Source of the DNA: Phanerodontia chrysosporium
Taxonomy: Eukaryota > Basidiomycota > Agaricomycetes > Polyporales > Phanerochaetaceae
NCBI GenBank assembly: GCA_001910725.1
Contig: MJGA01000041.1
Coordinates: 1 to 64,000, forward strand
Direction: 5' to 3'
Length of the DNA: 64,000 nt
The position numbers and the translations under genes were made by a program. The notes beneath the pieces are model-generated. The model did no database searches, had not been told where the DNA came from, and saw only the letters and a program-made list of their open reading frames with translations. The stretch's first letter is position 1; each line of letters begins with the position of its first letter. Of this stretch, positions 40,201 through 49,860 are shown one piece after another.

Positions 40201-41098
40201 CTTGGCACGTGGATATCCAGACGATGCGGTGAGGAGTTGGGTTAAAGCTCACTTTTCACAAAGATGGGAACGAAGGCTTGGTGAGCCAATCGTACGGGAT
40301 GAAGTCTTTGTGCTTAAATCCCACTTCAATCCCGCTTGGTCTGCGTTCAACGTCCACGGCTTGTCTGAAGTCGTCGTTGAATCCTGGTTGTCCAGCCTGA
40401 GTAAGCTCGACGGAGCTAATCAATCTCAGGACCGTACGTGGCACGCCGCGGAGAGTACTGATGGGTCCGAGCTGAAAATCTTTCGGCAGACGACTCTCGG
40501 TCAGTTCCAAGGCGAGCAGAGCAGTCTATATCCCGGTGAGAGTCGCCCTGAAGGGGTGGCCGGCCGAGTGGGCGTAGCCAATGTTGCGAAACCCCGTGTG
40601 ACCTACGATCCCAGGGATGTCATGGACGTTGACGAGCTTGTAGCTCTCAGCGAACCCAGCTTCTCGGCACACGACCTCAGTGTTGTGTGGACTGACAACG
40701 CGTTACGAGTACCTAAATCCCTACGAATACGATACGCAATGGCCGAGCCTCGGTTAGATGCGGATCCGCAGGTAAATCCTGCCCTCCATGTACCTTTGGG
40801 AGTGGAGGTCCAGGTCGGTGACCTCGGACCCGCCTCAGATGCGGAGTCGGTTGCTAGCGGAGATGACGGCACAACGGATAGTAAGCCCTATCGTATTTGT
40901 ACGGCGAAGAAGGACTCGGGAATCGTCCAGGAGGATCTGGATATACGGTCCGTTGGATTCCACGACCGCGCCTGGCTTGTCTCCCGAAAGAAAATTCGCA
41001 ATCTCGGGGACATAGTCAATAGCTGGAAAAAGGACATCATTCAAGCAGCATTGAACAGTGACTCTGTTCAACACATGCACGTGGACGAATGGCAGTAA
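37298..41098 (+). CDS. Penelope-like reverse transcriptase polyprotein
   Basis: The unspliced frame has 1,266 codons. Residues 1-312 are a helical, mostly charged N-terminal region. A GT-AG intron of 58 bp (38234-38291) lies in it. RT begins around 38,560. Visible motifs: GVPKVHKRPVKMRPIV, GDIVAFYPNIP, GLAMGIACSPDLANLYG, the catalytic FGRYLDDVLGIV and WSVSEYHTPFLDLF, followed by KPYSKPLNHRERIPWASHHP, typical of the Penelope thumb region. The last about 280 residues have no GIY-YIG signature. Because 58 is not a multiple of three, splicing changes the frame: the spliced message encodes about 383 residues ending in a Lys/Gly-rich tail at the TAG at 38505-38507, while the RT frame is reached only without splicing or by reinitiation. 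Confidence 0.85.
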   Translation: MPAQDTTRRAVRATASSSTGHFPSFTRALSPSQASVVLGEQISFGTFDERCAAALAHCTLLDEVIATLPKLYQVALSPVLTDIHHDATKRVEIAAQLERLRQHKAAGTLPSPLKGLGSTPAIQFMKGFLESQKPDFPGKAPDIVKACAAKLLDGFIETKAAEHAWYESRLQAMEVTRRVLTAADTHWKDELEQRYQVLEGFVRPPVEGQVPATVPSAEELHPLKFVTDPVMVAQHENIRRSIPRLASTVIMLVVNRALTQQQRNKAKRDLKDQADVEMATDDTAVDSAVKRLEKQVEGLVSGMKALTNGKGKVSFSSSSRTHVEDAHPFVSGQSPSSRPFSLVDHRARHEAQGVQLGKRLRQRQDVGHQGPSRRLRCSSGEAGSPQEGQGEGTREGQEDPEEIVAYVRAAPWRYDAPHSYPDVILMLPAPRAIQLLLERVPLEVKRAARFRSRVFLGPHVTVPEHLQMHVSSSLRYLMYSVPSSNVVREAWEDFKDRFRWRVFFTEKLIDSPNDDDTDFDPDYVVPKARKRFDDGVRTTPAYIELGLRKGDKFVDDYISNVMPSVKATSRSLNLVWLDELKDYLSANKYIVSPSDKNLGVCILQADWATDQTRTLWNDPSNYRKLGSLLEADEIMEEKHERIFRAARLARRLGKRQLAEFLVSKIHGKDAKTAGYTLGQFYGVPKVHKRPVKMRPIVPCHSVSQAPSATYVSKMLKPLVSRQPHVIHGSKHLVRQLESLQLDKHRKAWIVSGDIVAFYPNIPLENCIRVVTQMWRNSPEAEKLSPEERQLFLMSFMTANKRLVIQFGDEYAEQIRGLAMGIACSPDLANLYGSHYENPILARPDMKSKFAFFGRYLDDVLGIVYASSAEEAMSYANEIRYDGVEIEWSVSEYHTPFLDLFLYLDPVEKRLHWKPYSKPLNHRERIPWASHHPKDVKKGTFIGEMSRLATLCSKLEHYRDAISDLSNLYLARGYPDDAVRSWVKAHFSQRWERRLGEPIVRDEVFVLKSHFNPAWSAFNVHGLSEVVVESWLSSLSKLDGANQSQDRTWHAAESTDGSELKIFRQTTLGQFQGEQSSLYPGESRPEGVAGRVGVANVAKPRVTYDPRDVMDVDELVALSEPSFSAHDLSVVWTDNALRVPKSLRIRYAMAEPRLDADPQVNPALHVPLGVEVQVGDLGPASDAESVASGDDGTTDSKPYRICTAKKDSGIVQEDLDIRSVGFHDRAWLVSRKKIRNLGDIVNSWKKDIIQAALNSDSVQHMHVDEWQ
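38234..38291 (+). other. predicted intron in the PLE ORF
   Basis: AAG/GTGAGTTTC at the donor and CGTCTCAG/GAC at the acceptor; 58 bp, the usual length for this genome. Translation downstream in the spliced frame gives natural-looking sequence (TTAQGTKRKVSSSASDSGKG), while the unspliced frame over the same bases looks out of register, which argues that splicing is real. Introns retained in PLEs of this branch are known. Confidence 0.65.
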
Positions 41099-41644
41099 TG
41101 CGATTCGATAACTGCTGGCCGTAATGGTCAGAGGATATTTACTTAGCGGCATACACTTTGGTTCAAACCCAAAACCCCTAACCTAAGCCCTAAGCCTAAA
41201 TATTCATTAGCGTCTCCCTCACAGGCCTAAACCCCCTGAAGCGGAGTTGTACCCGTTGAACGGTACAGCCAGCAGTTATAGAGTATTTTGTTGTACAGCG
41301 TCATTATTTAATGGATGCAGTGAGCGCCCGCCTTCGTGGCGTGGGCGCTTCGGTGATCGCCGTGATGGCCGCGCACGTGTCCCACGTTTTCGTCTCGTGG
41401 CTGCTAATAGCGTTTGTGATCATGTGATCTTCGACCCAGGGCTGCGGTTAACTCTGGATTCGATGCGCATGTTAATAACCGGCCCGAATCCGGGTCGGCT
41501 CCGAACTGACTCCGCTAAGTTCGGGAGACTTTCGCCGGGGTGGCTGCGTGCCGGACTTCGTCCGGGCACTTTGTGGCGTTGATCCGATCAGATCAAGATC
41601 TCGAGACTTCGAAAGGTGACTTTTCGGTAGTCCGCTGCTCGCTG
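41099..41644. other. PLE 3' untranslated region
   Basis: No gene. Nearly identical to 5,701-6,244. Contains the CCCTAA-like cluster at about 41,172-41,203. Confidence 0.6.
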
Positions 41645-41985
41645 GGGGGTTGTTGGCCCCTTCCGCATGACCTGTACATTCAAAACCTTCATACTTTCGC
41701 CGAGAAAGAGTCCCTTAAGGGGATTCGTTACTCCCGACCTCGGGGAGACGTTTCTCCGCGCCAATCGCATTACAGCCGACGAGCGACATTTCGCCTCTCG
41801 TCGGCCCGCCAGTCCCTTCGGGCCTGGCGGTTGCAAGGGGTATATATCCCAGTAGGAAACCGCTGATGAGTCTTCACGACGAAAGCTCAGCGCGACACAA
41901 CCGTGTCGGCTGCCTTCGGTTTTCCTGTGAAGCATTCCGCGCTCGCCGCTCGCTACGCTCGCGTCTCGCGCCCCCCAAACCCTAA
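41645..41985 (+). repeat. PLE 3' pseudo-LTR
   Basis: Third copy of the pseudo-LTR. It ends GCGCCCCCCAAACCCTAAAAACC; the CCCTAA at the boundary may be leftover telomeric sequence used as target. Confidence 0.85.
41850..41927 (+). ncRNA. hammerhead ribozyme (PLE 3' pseudo-LTR)
   Basis: Core CTGATGA at 41,863-41,869, stem II GTC/GAC, then GAAA at 41,881. The only change from the other copies near the ribozyme is in the stem III hairpin loop (AACC for AACA), leaving all paired positions intact. Confidence 0.75.
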
Positions 41986-42179
41986 AAACCACCTTTCTGC
42001 TGTCGCGGAGCTAGGGCTCAACGCTTCACGAGGGAGGGCAAGTGGGGAGGTCGACGACAAGGCGCGGCGGAGCGAGTCACGCAGCGACGCACAACTTCTT
42101 CAGCTGTCCGTATTGACCAAGGTGTATTAGTGTGCTATTCTACCTTACAAACGAGGGCTTACCTATCCGTATTGACCAA

Positions 42180-43450
42180 GAGGTCGAGATGACGGACAGG
42201 AGCGAGGGGTGCTACCCTTATATACTACAGGTCCTTTAGGGCAGGCTATACGATTACATAAGCTGATGGGCAGCGCTCAGCATAGCCAGCGAGGCTGCGA
42301 CGCGGACTGTGCGGCGAGACTGTGCTGGGGCTATGTCACGAGGCTGTGTTAGCTGGCAGTGTCTCGAGGCTGCGTCGGGCCGAGGCTGTGTCATCAGGCT
42401 GATCAGCTCGGCGTGTCTCGGCGAGGGGGGTCATCAGGGATGACAGTGCCTCCTCGGTGATCCAGGGAACCGGTTGCAAGGCAGACCGGTAATCCGGGCA
42501 GTGTCTGAGCGCGCGGCGGGATGCGCTGGCGTCTAGGGGTGATGCGCCATCAGGGCGCTGGCGCTGAATGGCCAGGCGCTGAGTGTGGGCGGCTAGGACT
42601 CCAGACGGCGCGAGGGCTGCTCGCCCATTGGATTAATCGAGGAAAATGGCCAAAAATCGGCGAAAAATAGGGCGACACCGTCACATCCGTGACAGCGAGG
42701 GGAGCCATCAGGGATGACAGTGCCTTCTCGGCGATCCGGGGAACCGGTTGCAAGGCAGACCGGTGATCCAGGCAGTGTCTGAGCGTGCAGCAGGATGCAC
42801 TGGTGTCTAGAGGTGATGCGCCATCAGGGCACTGGCGCTGAATGGCCAGGTGCTGAGCGTGGGCAGCTAGGACTCCAGACGACGCGAGGGCTACTCGCCT
42901 GTTGGATTAATCAAGGAAAAGAGCCAAAAATCAGCGAAAAATAGGGCTATGCTCTCACATCCGTGACATTTTCCCTGAACAATGGCCTCGGAACACTATC
43001 AAGTGCACAAACAGAGGCGTAGCAAGCAGCGCAAGTACAGCCTGTGGTTAAGGGTCCACTGGGTCCAGGCAGTATCCGAGGTCCTATCACACTGGCACCG
43101 ATGCTGCGCTTTTCATGCCCACTCTTTTGCACTGTTCAGAGCTATTCTCTTAATCTAAACATGTTGCACAAAGGTACATCCTACATAGACTACCCTTTCG
43201 ACACTACATCAATTGGTTCTAGGTTCGAACCTGCTCGTGAACCTGAACTGAACCCTTGAACCTGTTCGGCGAGGATCCAGTTTGGGTTCAGGTTTGGGTT
43301 CGGGTTCAGCCTTCGGGTTCGATGAACCGAACTAAACCGAACCTCGGCAACACTAGACTGTGCAAGGGCTGCTTGCCCGTTGAATTAATCAAGGAAAATA
43401 GCCAAAAATCAGCGAAAAATAGGGCTGCGCCGTCGCATCTGTGACATAAA
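42180..43450. repeat. tandem direct repeats, about 270 bp, plus a partial copy
   Basis: Two units at about 42,427-42,690 and 42,700-42,965 share GGGAACCGGTTGCAAGGCAG, AGGTGATGCGCCATCAGGG-type sequence and AATCGGCGAAAAATAGGG. A third fragment (TTAATCAAGGAAAATAGCC) lies at 43,385-43,445. 43,235-43,350 holds degenerate GGGTTC/GAACCT repeats. A decayed relative is at 7,120-7,550. No coding potential recognised. Confidence 0.75.
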
Positions 43451-43842
43451 TGATGTATCACACTCTGTAGCATTTACACAAATCATACACAAGCCAAAGA
43501 GTAACAGTTGGAGGTCACCACATCACAAGAGACTGCAGGGGCATTAAGAAACAATGTCCAAGTCAAGTGAAAAAGGAAGAGGTATGAAAAAAGCAAAAAG
43601 CTGGTGAAGAGGCCTATGAGAATATGGGCAGAGTTCAGATCTGTGTAATGCCCACACCACCAGCTGTGAGGCTGACAGTCAGATGCAAATGCCTGGGCCA
43701 ATACACAATCTGCACTACAAGACTGGCTAATGATAGTGGGCATAAAACAGATGACATTGGGGAATGTAGAAAGCAACTATGACACCCTGAAATGCAAGCT
43801 TCACTCAGCATATTAGAACTCTAACATATGGTAGAAACTGAC
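43451..43842. other. intergenic spacer
   Basis: No gene supported. It is the boundary between repeat-rich and gene-rich DNA, and the 3' flank of the peroxygenase gene. Confidence 0.4.
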
Positions 43843-44682
43843 CTAATCAGCTTTACCCCTTGATGCATTCCCCTTCCCCTTCTGAGCTCTAGCCATTGCC
43901 CTCTGGAGTCGGCTCATTGAGGTGACTGTGTCGAAGAGAGTGGTAGTATGATACGGCTCCCAACCCGGTGGCAACTGCTCGTTCTCAAACCAGTAGCGCA
44001 GCCGGTTGATTGGCACACCATCTAACCCCCTGTTGGCCGCAGTGTCGTGCCTCCCCGATAATGCATGAGCAAGCGACGAGAAGAAGCTCCGTGGCTGCAG
44101 AGGTACACCGGCGCTATGCATTGAGGGGTCAGGGTTGTTGAACATGTTGAGTATGACGGCCATTTCACCGCGTGCAACTGCAGCTTGCACGGCATTGAGC
44201 GGTGTGAGAGCCTCGCGGCGAACACGTACACGGGCAATGTCATCAGGAGACATAACACGCCCGTCTGTGGGTGTCTTGAAGAAGGCGTCGAGGAGGTCAG
44301 CGTCGCCATGGATCGGCGCGTACTTCTGTCCATCCGCGTTCGGATGATAGAGGCTCGCATCGTGCTCGACGACGTTGTGCTGCGCGAGGTCATGGAGATC
44401 GAAGGAGGTCCCTTGACGGAGGCGAAGTATGGTGCCGTAAGCGAGGGCCCATGCGAGCGGGCGGGATAGGCGATAGCACGCAATGAGTGCATCGACGGTC
44501 TGCGCGGCAGTGACGCCCTTGCCATCGCGCGGAAGATAGCCGTGGTTCGCCAGGGTGTTCACAGCAGGGCAAGGGGAGCGGCTGTCGCCTGGTTGGGGTG
44601 GGCAGAACTCGTGAGCACTCGCGGCGAGTGTGTCGGCTGAGGGACAGCGCCCTGCGTTGTGCGAGTGTGTGCCGTTAGACAT
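43843..44682 (-). CDS. heme-thiolate peroxidase (chloroperoxidase / unspecific peroxygenase family)
   Basis: Intronless frame of 279 residues from the ATG at 44682 (the frame stays open to 44838, where an alternative start would add 52 residues). The proximal heme ligand motif is PCPAVNTLANHGY near residue 38, with the axial Cys in PCP. The EHD motif typical of this family appears in VEHDASL at about residue 108. Length and spacing fit the short (family I) peroxygenases. Such enzymes use hydrogen peroxide to oxygenate aromatic and aliphatic substrates. I see no clear signal peptide at either start, so it may be intracellular or the true first exon may lie further upstream. It ends in a Lys/Gly-rich tail. 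It is the first ordinary gene beside the subtelomere-like region. Confidence 0.82.
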   Translation of the reverse strand: MSNGTHSHNAGRCPSADTLAASAHEFCPPQPGDSRSPCPAVNTLANHGYLPRDGKGVTAAQTVDALIACYRLSRPLAWALAYGTILRLRQGTSFDLHDLAQHNVVEHDASLYHPNADGQKYAPIHGDADLLDAFFKTPTDGRVMSPDDIARVRVRREALTPLNAVQAAVARGEMAVILNMFNNPDPSMHSAGVPLQPRSFFSSLAHALSGRHDTAANRGLDGVPINRLRYWFENEQLPPGWEPYHTTTLFDTVTSMSRLQRAMARAQKGKGNASRGKAD

Positions 44683-45315
44683 GCCTGCCGTGAGGTGAGA
44701 AGGGGGGAAGGGGCATATTCTGGGACGTGTCGTATATATGCCCCGCACCCGCGCACGTAAGGCGGGCGACGTATGTGCGTTCCGGTTCTTCGCTGGCGCG
44801 ACCGTGTGCCCAACAGCGCTACGAAATGCCTGCTGCATGTCAAACCTCCATGCAAGTCAACCAGACTGCACCCAGATTGTGAGCAGTGCACGTACCTGGT
44901 CTCGTTCTAGCGTGCTTGAGATGACTGCGGAATCGCAGTCTGCGAAGGCGGTCGCAAGATTGAACGCGCGGCAGACAGCAGACAACGGAGGTTCAGGCTG
45001 TGCGTGAACGAATGATAGCGTCGAACGTCTCACCTGAGGCCTGAGGAGCGACGGGTGCCAGGCTCAGTTCCAGCGCGTAAGCAAGCAGGCACGCACTCGG
45101 GAAGACAGCATTGTGTAGGGCTCTGAGATTCTGATGCTCAAGGCCGTCGTAGTCGTCTCGCAGCGAGCAACGCGCCGCAGACTGGAAAGTGCAAGCCACG
45201 TGACGCCGATCACCGACGTACGGCGAACAATCGCTGCGCCCGCGGCCGCTCTCACTACCCACCACCACCTTCATTTCTACCGTCACCTGCCGTGCAAAAA
45301 TACCTCGCGTCCGCC
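44683..45315. other. divergent intergenic region
   Basis: Shared upstream region of the peroxygenase (-) and VTI1 (+). Open frames here are not supported by motifs. TATATATGCCCC at about 44,731 may belong to the peroxygenase promoter. Confidence 0.4.
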
Positions 45316-46531
45316 ATGGATAGCTCTCCAACGGCACTCTTCGACTCATACGAGCAAGACTTCCAGCAGATCATCTCGAGTATAAGGGAGAAACTCGAAG
45401 GAGATGCGAAGGACGAGCGTGGAGGTGCGCTTTGCTGCCGTATGCATAGCACACGCTGTCTGACGGACTTGTAGAGCAGCGGAAGGCTGCACTGAGAAGA
45501 GTTGAGCTTGAGCTAGATGAGGCGGACGAGATGGTGTGTGCCACGCTCGTATGGTTCCGCAGCTCGTGCTGACCGCCGACGTAGGTCTCGCAAATGGAGA
45601 TAGAGATTCAGGGCATCCCACAGTCGCTCAAGCCATCCTACCAGACACGCATCAAGGCCGCGAAGGCTGATCTGCAGCGCTTCAAGAAGCTTTCGAAGGA
45701 CACGCATGCCCAGCTCGCCCGCGCGGACCTGCTTGGTGCCCGCGCAATGACCCCTACCATGGACGACCCGTACGGCTCCAGTAACGACCGCACACGCCTG
45801 CTTGCGGGCACTGCCCTTCTTGAAGATGGTACTCGAAGGCTCACGGAGAGTCAGCGGATCGCCCTTGAGACAGAAGAACAGGGCGCGGATATCCTGAGGA
45901 GTCTGCGCGGACAGCGGGAGCAGATACAGAATGCTAGAGATACCGTGAGTGTTACAACTTACTATTCTTCCATTGCAATGGGCAGGTCGAAAGCCAAGAG
46001 GGATCCAAACGCGCTGCAGATACACGTCCCTGTGGCGACTCCAACGCGGGTAGTACAGTCAACACTTCTGCCTAGTCACCCCACAGGCAAACACGGCCTA
46101 TGGGTTTCTCCTACTAAGGCTACCTTGTTGCTGTGCGCTACAGCTGTCAGCCTCGATATAGAGACAGTCGTGGAGGTCTATCTGGCCTCCTGCTCGGCGC
46201 CGTGCTCTGCCTCGTCTATGATGGCTTTCCGAGACTGCATCCCCCTTTCCACGGCTCCCCACCTAACTCTGCCATGACTTCCCCCGTGCTCATATTGCTG
46301 ACTCTTCGCTCCATAGCTTTCAAGAGCCGATACCTCCATTGACCGAGCGTCAGGCACGCTCAAGAAAATGATTCGCAGGTACGCCTGTTTATCTCGTATA
46401 CTGTCGGTACGAAGAGGCTCTGACAGGTGGATCTAAACAGGATGTACCAGCAGCGAGTGGTGACTGGTGCGATCATCGTCGTGCTCATTGCCCTTATTTG
46501 CATCATACTCTGGTTCAAGCTCGTCCGGTAG
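45316..46531 (+). CDS. VTI1: v-SNARE Vti1
   Basis: Five exons: 45316-45424, 45475-45533, 45585-45944, 46317-46378 and 46441-46531, giving 226 residues, the usual Vti1 length. The N-terminal three-helix domain starts SSPTALFDSYEQDF. The Qb-SNARE helix covers the end of exon 3 and exon 4 (RTRLLAGTALLEDGTRRL; then SRADTSIDRASGTLKKM), and the C-terminal anchor is GAIIVVLIALICIILWF. Known role: Golgi, endosome and vacuole vesicle fusion. The last acceptor is AAACAG at 46440; the earlier CAG at 46426 would put a stop in frame. Intron 3 is 372 bp, unusually long beside the 50-62-bp others. Confidence 0.92.
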
Positions 46532-46560
46532 CACTTGATACATGCGACCTTGATACCTTA

Positions 46561-47462
46561 GGGCCTGATCGGTAACCGAAGCCACGACGCGGCGTTGTCG
46601 ACGCCATGGCTGAGCGCCGGCGTCGCCAGCGCTAGCAGCGTGGGCAGATAAGAAGCGTGACAGCCAAATACGGTAACTCGCCGATAAGCTATGCACTTCG
46701 ACATCTGTACTGCGTCCTCCCGCCCTTAGCTCTATATTACACTTTCGTGCACTACCACCTGCGCATTAGGTTTCATTATATTGTACTCTGATTTTTTTGG
46801 ATTTAAATGTGGGACCTACGAATTTCTGGAGACATATTCTCATAATAAGGGCATCAATGAACTTGCCGTTTCTGAGTGCATGCGGCGAATGCAGTAAAGT
46901 GTTAAAAAGTATTTAATAGCATGCATTGTATGTTATATGACCCCCATGCTACGTTATGTATGAGTAAACGAGTGTACAGTCTACAAATGCAAGGTTTGCT
47001 ATGTCTGAGCTCTGCGGAGGTAATCAGCAAGGAATATGCCGCAAAATAGCTATTATCGGAGCAGCAGTGATTGGTGATGCATTACGGGGTTTTTTCAGAG
47101 CTAACTGTGGCCTCACAGACGCCATAAAGGGACAGTAGCGGTCGTAGTGAGCAGTCTAGAAGATCATGACAGGTGGTAATGATACAAGGCAATATAGACT
47201 ATTACAAGCCTTGGTAAAATTTCTCAGGCCACCTCTAACACGTTTCAATGTATCCCATGTTTTTCTTATGCGTGTAGCAGTGCATATGAGTGGGTACAGA
47301 AAGGCAGAGGATATTCAAGACTTTAGCGCCTAAGCCCGCACCGTGCACGCGCAACTAGTCACAGGAAGTCACACCGGGACGCCCGCTCACAACTCGTGCC
47401 GGTGCCCCGAAAGCCATGGCGTCGACGACGCCGCGTCGTGGCTTCGGTTACCGATCAGGCCC
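46561..47462. mobile_element. Harbinger-type MITE
   Basis: Inverted repeats of about 51 bp beginning GGGCCTGATCGGTAACC match over their length with about one mismatch. They enclose an AT-rich, non-coding interior of about 800 bp. The direct duplication TTA (46558-46560 and 47463-47465) fits the TWA target of PIF/Harbinger elements, as does the GGGCCTG start. It carries no transposase. It lies 29 bp after the VTI1 stop, so it probably supplies part of that gene's 3' end. Confidence 0.87.
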
Positions 47463-47465
47463 TTA

Positions 47466-47832
47466 AGGACCTTCTCTATGTACCATATGTATACATGTAC
47501 TCCCTCCTTTGTTGCTATTGATTTATCCCGGACGGCCTGGATCCTCGAACTCGTCGGTGTGCCTTGCAGATTACGGTCCCCACGGTCCGCATCAGTGGTC
47601 CGTAGCGCACCCGCCGCGTGCAAGTCATCTGAGCGGGGCAAGTTCCTTCCAGCCAACCAGCATCATGCCCGCCGACGATAAAGCCCCAGCCCTGCACGTC
47701 AAACAGCGCCCCGTACCCTCTCTGCGACCACCACCCTCGCCGTCATCTGCTGTCACGGACGCCAGTGCCGTGCACTCCCGCCATAAAATTTGAGACGCTT
47801 GCCCCTGCCCCGCGACCCCCACCTCGACCACG
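47466..47832. other. intergenic, promoter side of the Mpv17-like gene
   Basis: No gene supported. Sequence between the MITE and the Mpv17-family start. Confidence 0.4.
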
Positions 47833-48865
47833 ATGGCCTCCGTCCTCCGCGTTTACAAGTAGGCTTCCACGCTTTCCGTGCTGAAAAGCATGTCGCTGAC
47901 TCGGAGCGGTAGTGCATTCCTCCAGCGGCGTCCCATGGTCGGACAGTGCGCGACGTCCGCAGTGCTGTTCGGCGCGTCCGACATCGTCGCGCAGCAGGCG
48001 GTTGAGAAACGCGGTCTCGCGAAGCATGACGTGCGTAATGTCAGCGTGTCCCGCAAGTTCTGGAGCTGAGACCTGGGGTGTTTCGTGCAGTTCGTGAGAA
48101 CGCTGCGGTCCACATTCTACGGAGGTGCGTGCCCCTCGACATTAGCGTCTGCAGAGCAGGGCTGATACAGTGTACAGGCTGCCTGTTTGGCCCTGCAGTG
48201 ACAAAGTGGTTCACATTCCTCAACCGACTACAGTTCCGCACCCCGCGACGAGCGGTGATCTGGCGGGTTCGCATGCCGTCTCTCGTCCTTCGCGTCCATT
48301 CTGACTGCCGCTGCAGGTGTACATGGACCAGTTCATGTTCGCGCCAGGTCCGTCTATTTCGCGGAATGCAGGTTGGAGACGGGCTCACGAAGACCTTTGC
48401 AGCGATCATTGCATTCTACTTCGGCTCGATGACCGTCCTCGAGGGCAAGGGCCTCTCTGCAGCCGCGACTCGTATCGAACATGTACGTAGAAGCCCTCTG
48501 CTGGTCTTTTCTGGCTAATCACGGCCTCTTTAGGCATATGTACCAACCGTCCTGCGTAACTGGTGTGTCTAGCCAGTATGACATCGCATGCAAACTGAAC
48601 TGACATTCGCTTGTTGCAGGATGGTGTTCATTCCAACGCAGCTCGTCAACTTCGCGTTCGTGCCACACCATCTGCGTGTGCTCACCGTTGGCGTTGTGTC
48701 GCTTTTCTGGAGTACGGTGTCCTTCGAATTTCGTTCGTGTCGTGAGCTGATCCGATGCGCGCAGACACCTATTTGAGTATCGTGAACAACGGCTCTCAAA
48801 CCCCTGAAAAAGACGTCGAGATTGAGCAGGCGGAGATGGGCGCACTCGTCAAGGTGCCCGCTTGA
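47833..48865 (+). CDS. Mpv17/PMP22-family membrane protein
   Basis: About eight exons joined by short introns. The first splice (CAA/GTAGGC to CGGAG/CGG) gives VYNGSAFLQRRPM, matching the family's N-terminus. Then QCATSAVLFGASDIVAQQAVE, a splice to FVRTLRSTFYGG, then GPAVTKWFTFLNRLQF, DQFMFAPAIIAFYFGSM, VPTLRN, VFIPTQLVNFAFVPHHLR and VVSLFW, ending in an acidic tail. These are the conserved Mpv17/PXMP2/Sym1 segments with four predicted membrane spans. Known relatives sit in the mitochondrial inner or peroxisomal membrane; which applies here cannot be told. One splice, at about 48,270, is inferred only from family alignment. Confidence 0.88.
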
Positions 48866-49155
48866 GGTGAGTGCTAGCTTGTTCATACCTTGGCACTCGG
48901 CTCACGCAGTGCAGTGTCCTGTGTAGATTTGAATCGACATATTTATACCGTTTCAGCGTGTACTAGAATCCATACCCAATAGACTATAGACTTCGTTTTC
49001 TTCGCATCGCCATGTTGCCCGCGTACGACCGAAGGCGTCCCACCCTCATCGTTCTCGGTAAGTATCTCAAAGCTGGTACCACGACACAACACTGATTCCA
49101 GATTTCGCTCACAACTTAGCGCAGCTACACATGGCTATGCGATCGTTCAGGCTAT

Positions 49156-49860
49156 CTAGAGTATGATCCCATTGTTAAGATGGTCCATGAGAAGTTCCTT
49201 GTAGGGTTTTGGAGTTGAGTAGGTCGCCGATTTGGCAAAGCTCACGGGTGCGATGTTGCACAAAGACGTAACTACGTCAAAGAGCATTACGAAGAAGGTT
49301 CCATCCATGCCCTCACCGCGGGTACGGTTGGCTTCCGCGAGTACTCCTTTCATCTCAGCGGCTTGCTCGGGCGGAAGGTCGTCGAAAGCGACGACCTCGG
49401 CGTCCTCGACGACGTAGAGGAGGTGCGCGAGCTGCGAGCCGGGACGTTGGCGCACTTTGACACGCAGAAACTTTTCCTCCGCATTGCGTGGGTTGCGGCC
49501 GAGGTCGAGGGCACGAACGCCGGCTTCACAGAGCGTCGGGCGATGCTTGCTCGTGAAAACGCGTAGCGTCTTCTGCTTGTACTCGACGATCTGCGCAATC
49601 TCGTCCGGCAACATCTCGGTCAACCGCGAGTTTAGCTTGCATTTGGCCTTATGAGATGGCCACGCAGCCCGCTGGCACTCGACACTCTGTAGATGTGGTG
49701 TGTTAGTCCTTTGTTATTTTCGCTCCGGTGACGGTGTACTCACGCAGTAAATTTCCACCTTGCAAGCAGAGCAACGCGAAAAGGTAACGCCAGGTGCCTT
49801 CTTCTTCCAGCAGTTCTGGCATTGCGTGAGTTCTTTACGCGTGGGGAGTGCCTTCGACAT
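49156..49860 (-). CDS. MYND zinc-finger protein, paralogue 1
   Basis: Two exons, 49860-49744 and 49686-49156, 215 residues. The MYND finger is formed across the splice: CQNCWKKKAPGVTFSRCSAC, then EIYC, SVECQRAAWPSHKAKC, giving all seven Cys and the His. The rest is an alpha/beta region with RALDLGRNPRN and VRQRPGSQ and no SET domain. It is probably a protein-interaction module of unknown partner. Paralogue 2 (50,604-51,313) has the same exon sizes, so this is a tandem duplication. Confidence 0.85.

Larger units (their letters stand above)
36953..41985 (+). mobile_element. complete endonuclease-less Penelope-like element (Coprina-type) with hammerheads
   Basis: Two pseudo-LTRs (36,953-37,271 and 41,645-41,985) flank a single long frame. 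Each pseudo-LTR holds a hammerhead ribozyme. The reverse transcriptase has Penelope-type motifs, and I find no GIY-YIG endonuclease after it, matching the EN-minus Athena/Coprina branch, which is known from telomeres of rotifers and basidiomycetes. CCCTAA remnants occur at the pseudo-LTR ends (CAAACCCTAATC at 37,264; CAAACCCTAAAAACC at 41,976). With the 5' end to the left and C-rich telomere-like DNA on this strand, the element is oriented as expected if it was added at a chromosome end lying to the left. Confidence 0.88.

Noticed and set aside
40265..41098. GIY-YIG endonuclease at the PLE C-terminus
   Set aside because: I looked for GIY, YIG and the downstream Arg/Glu pattern and found none, so the element is called endonuclease-less.
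44612..44636. another type II palindrome in the peroxygenase coding sequence
   Set aside because: CACTCGCGGCGAGTG is a short chance-level palindrome in ordinary coding sequence; the full arm pair and loop are absent.
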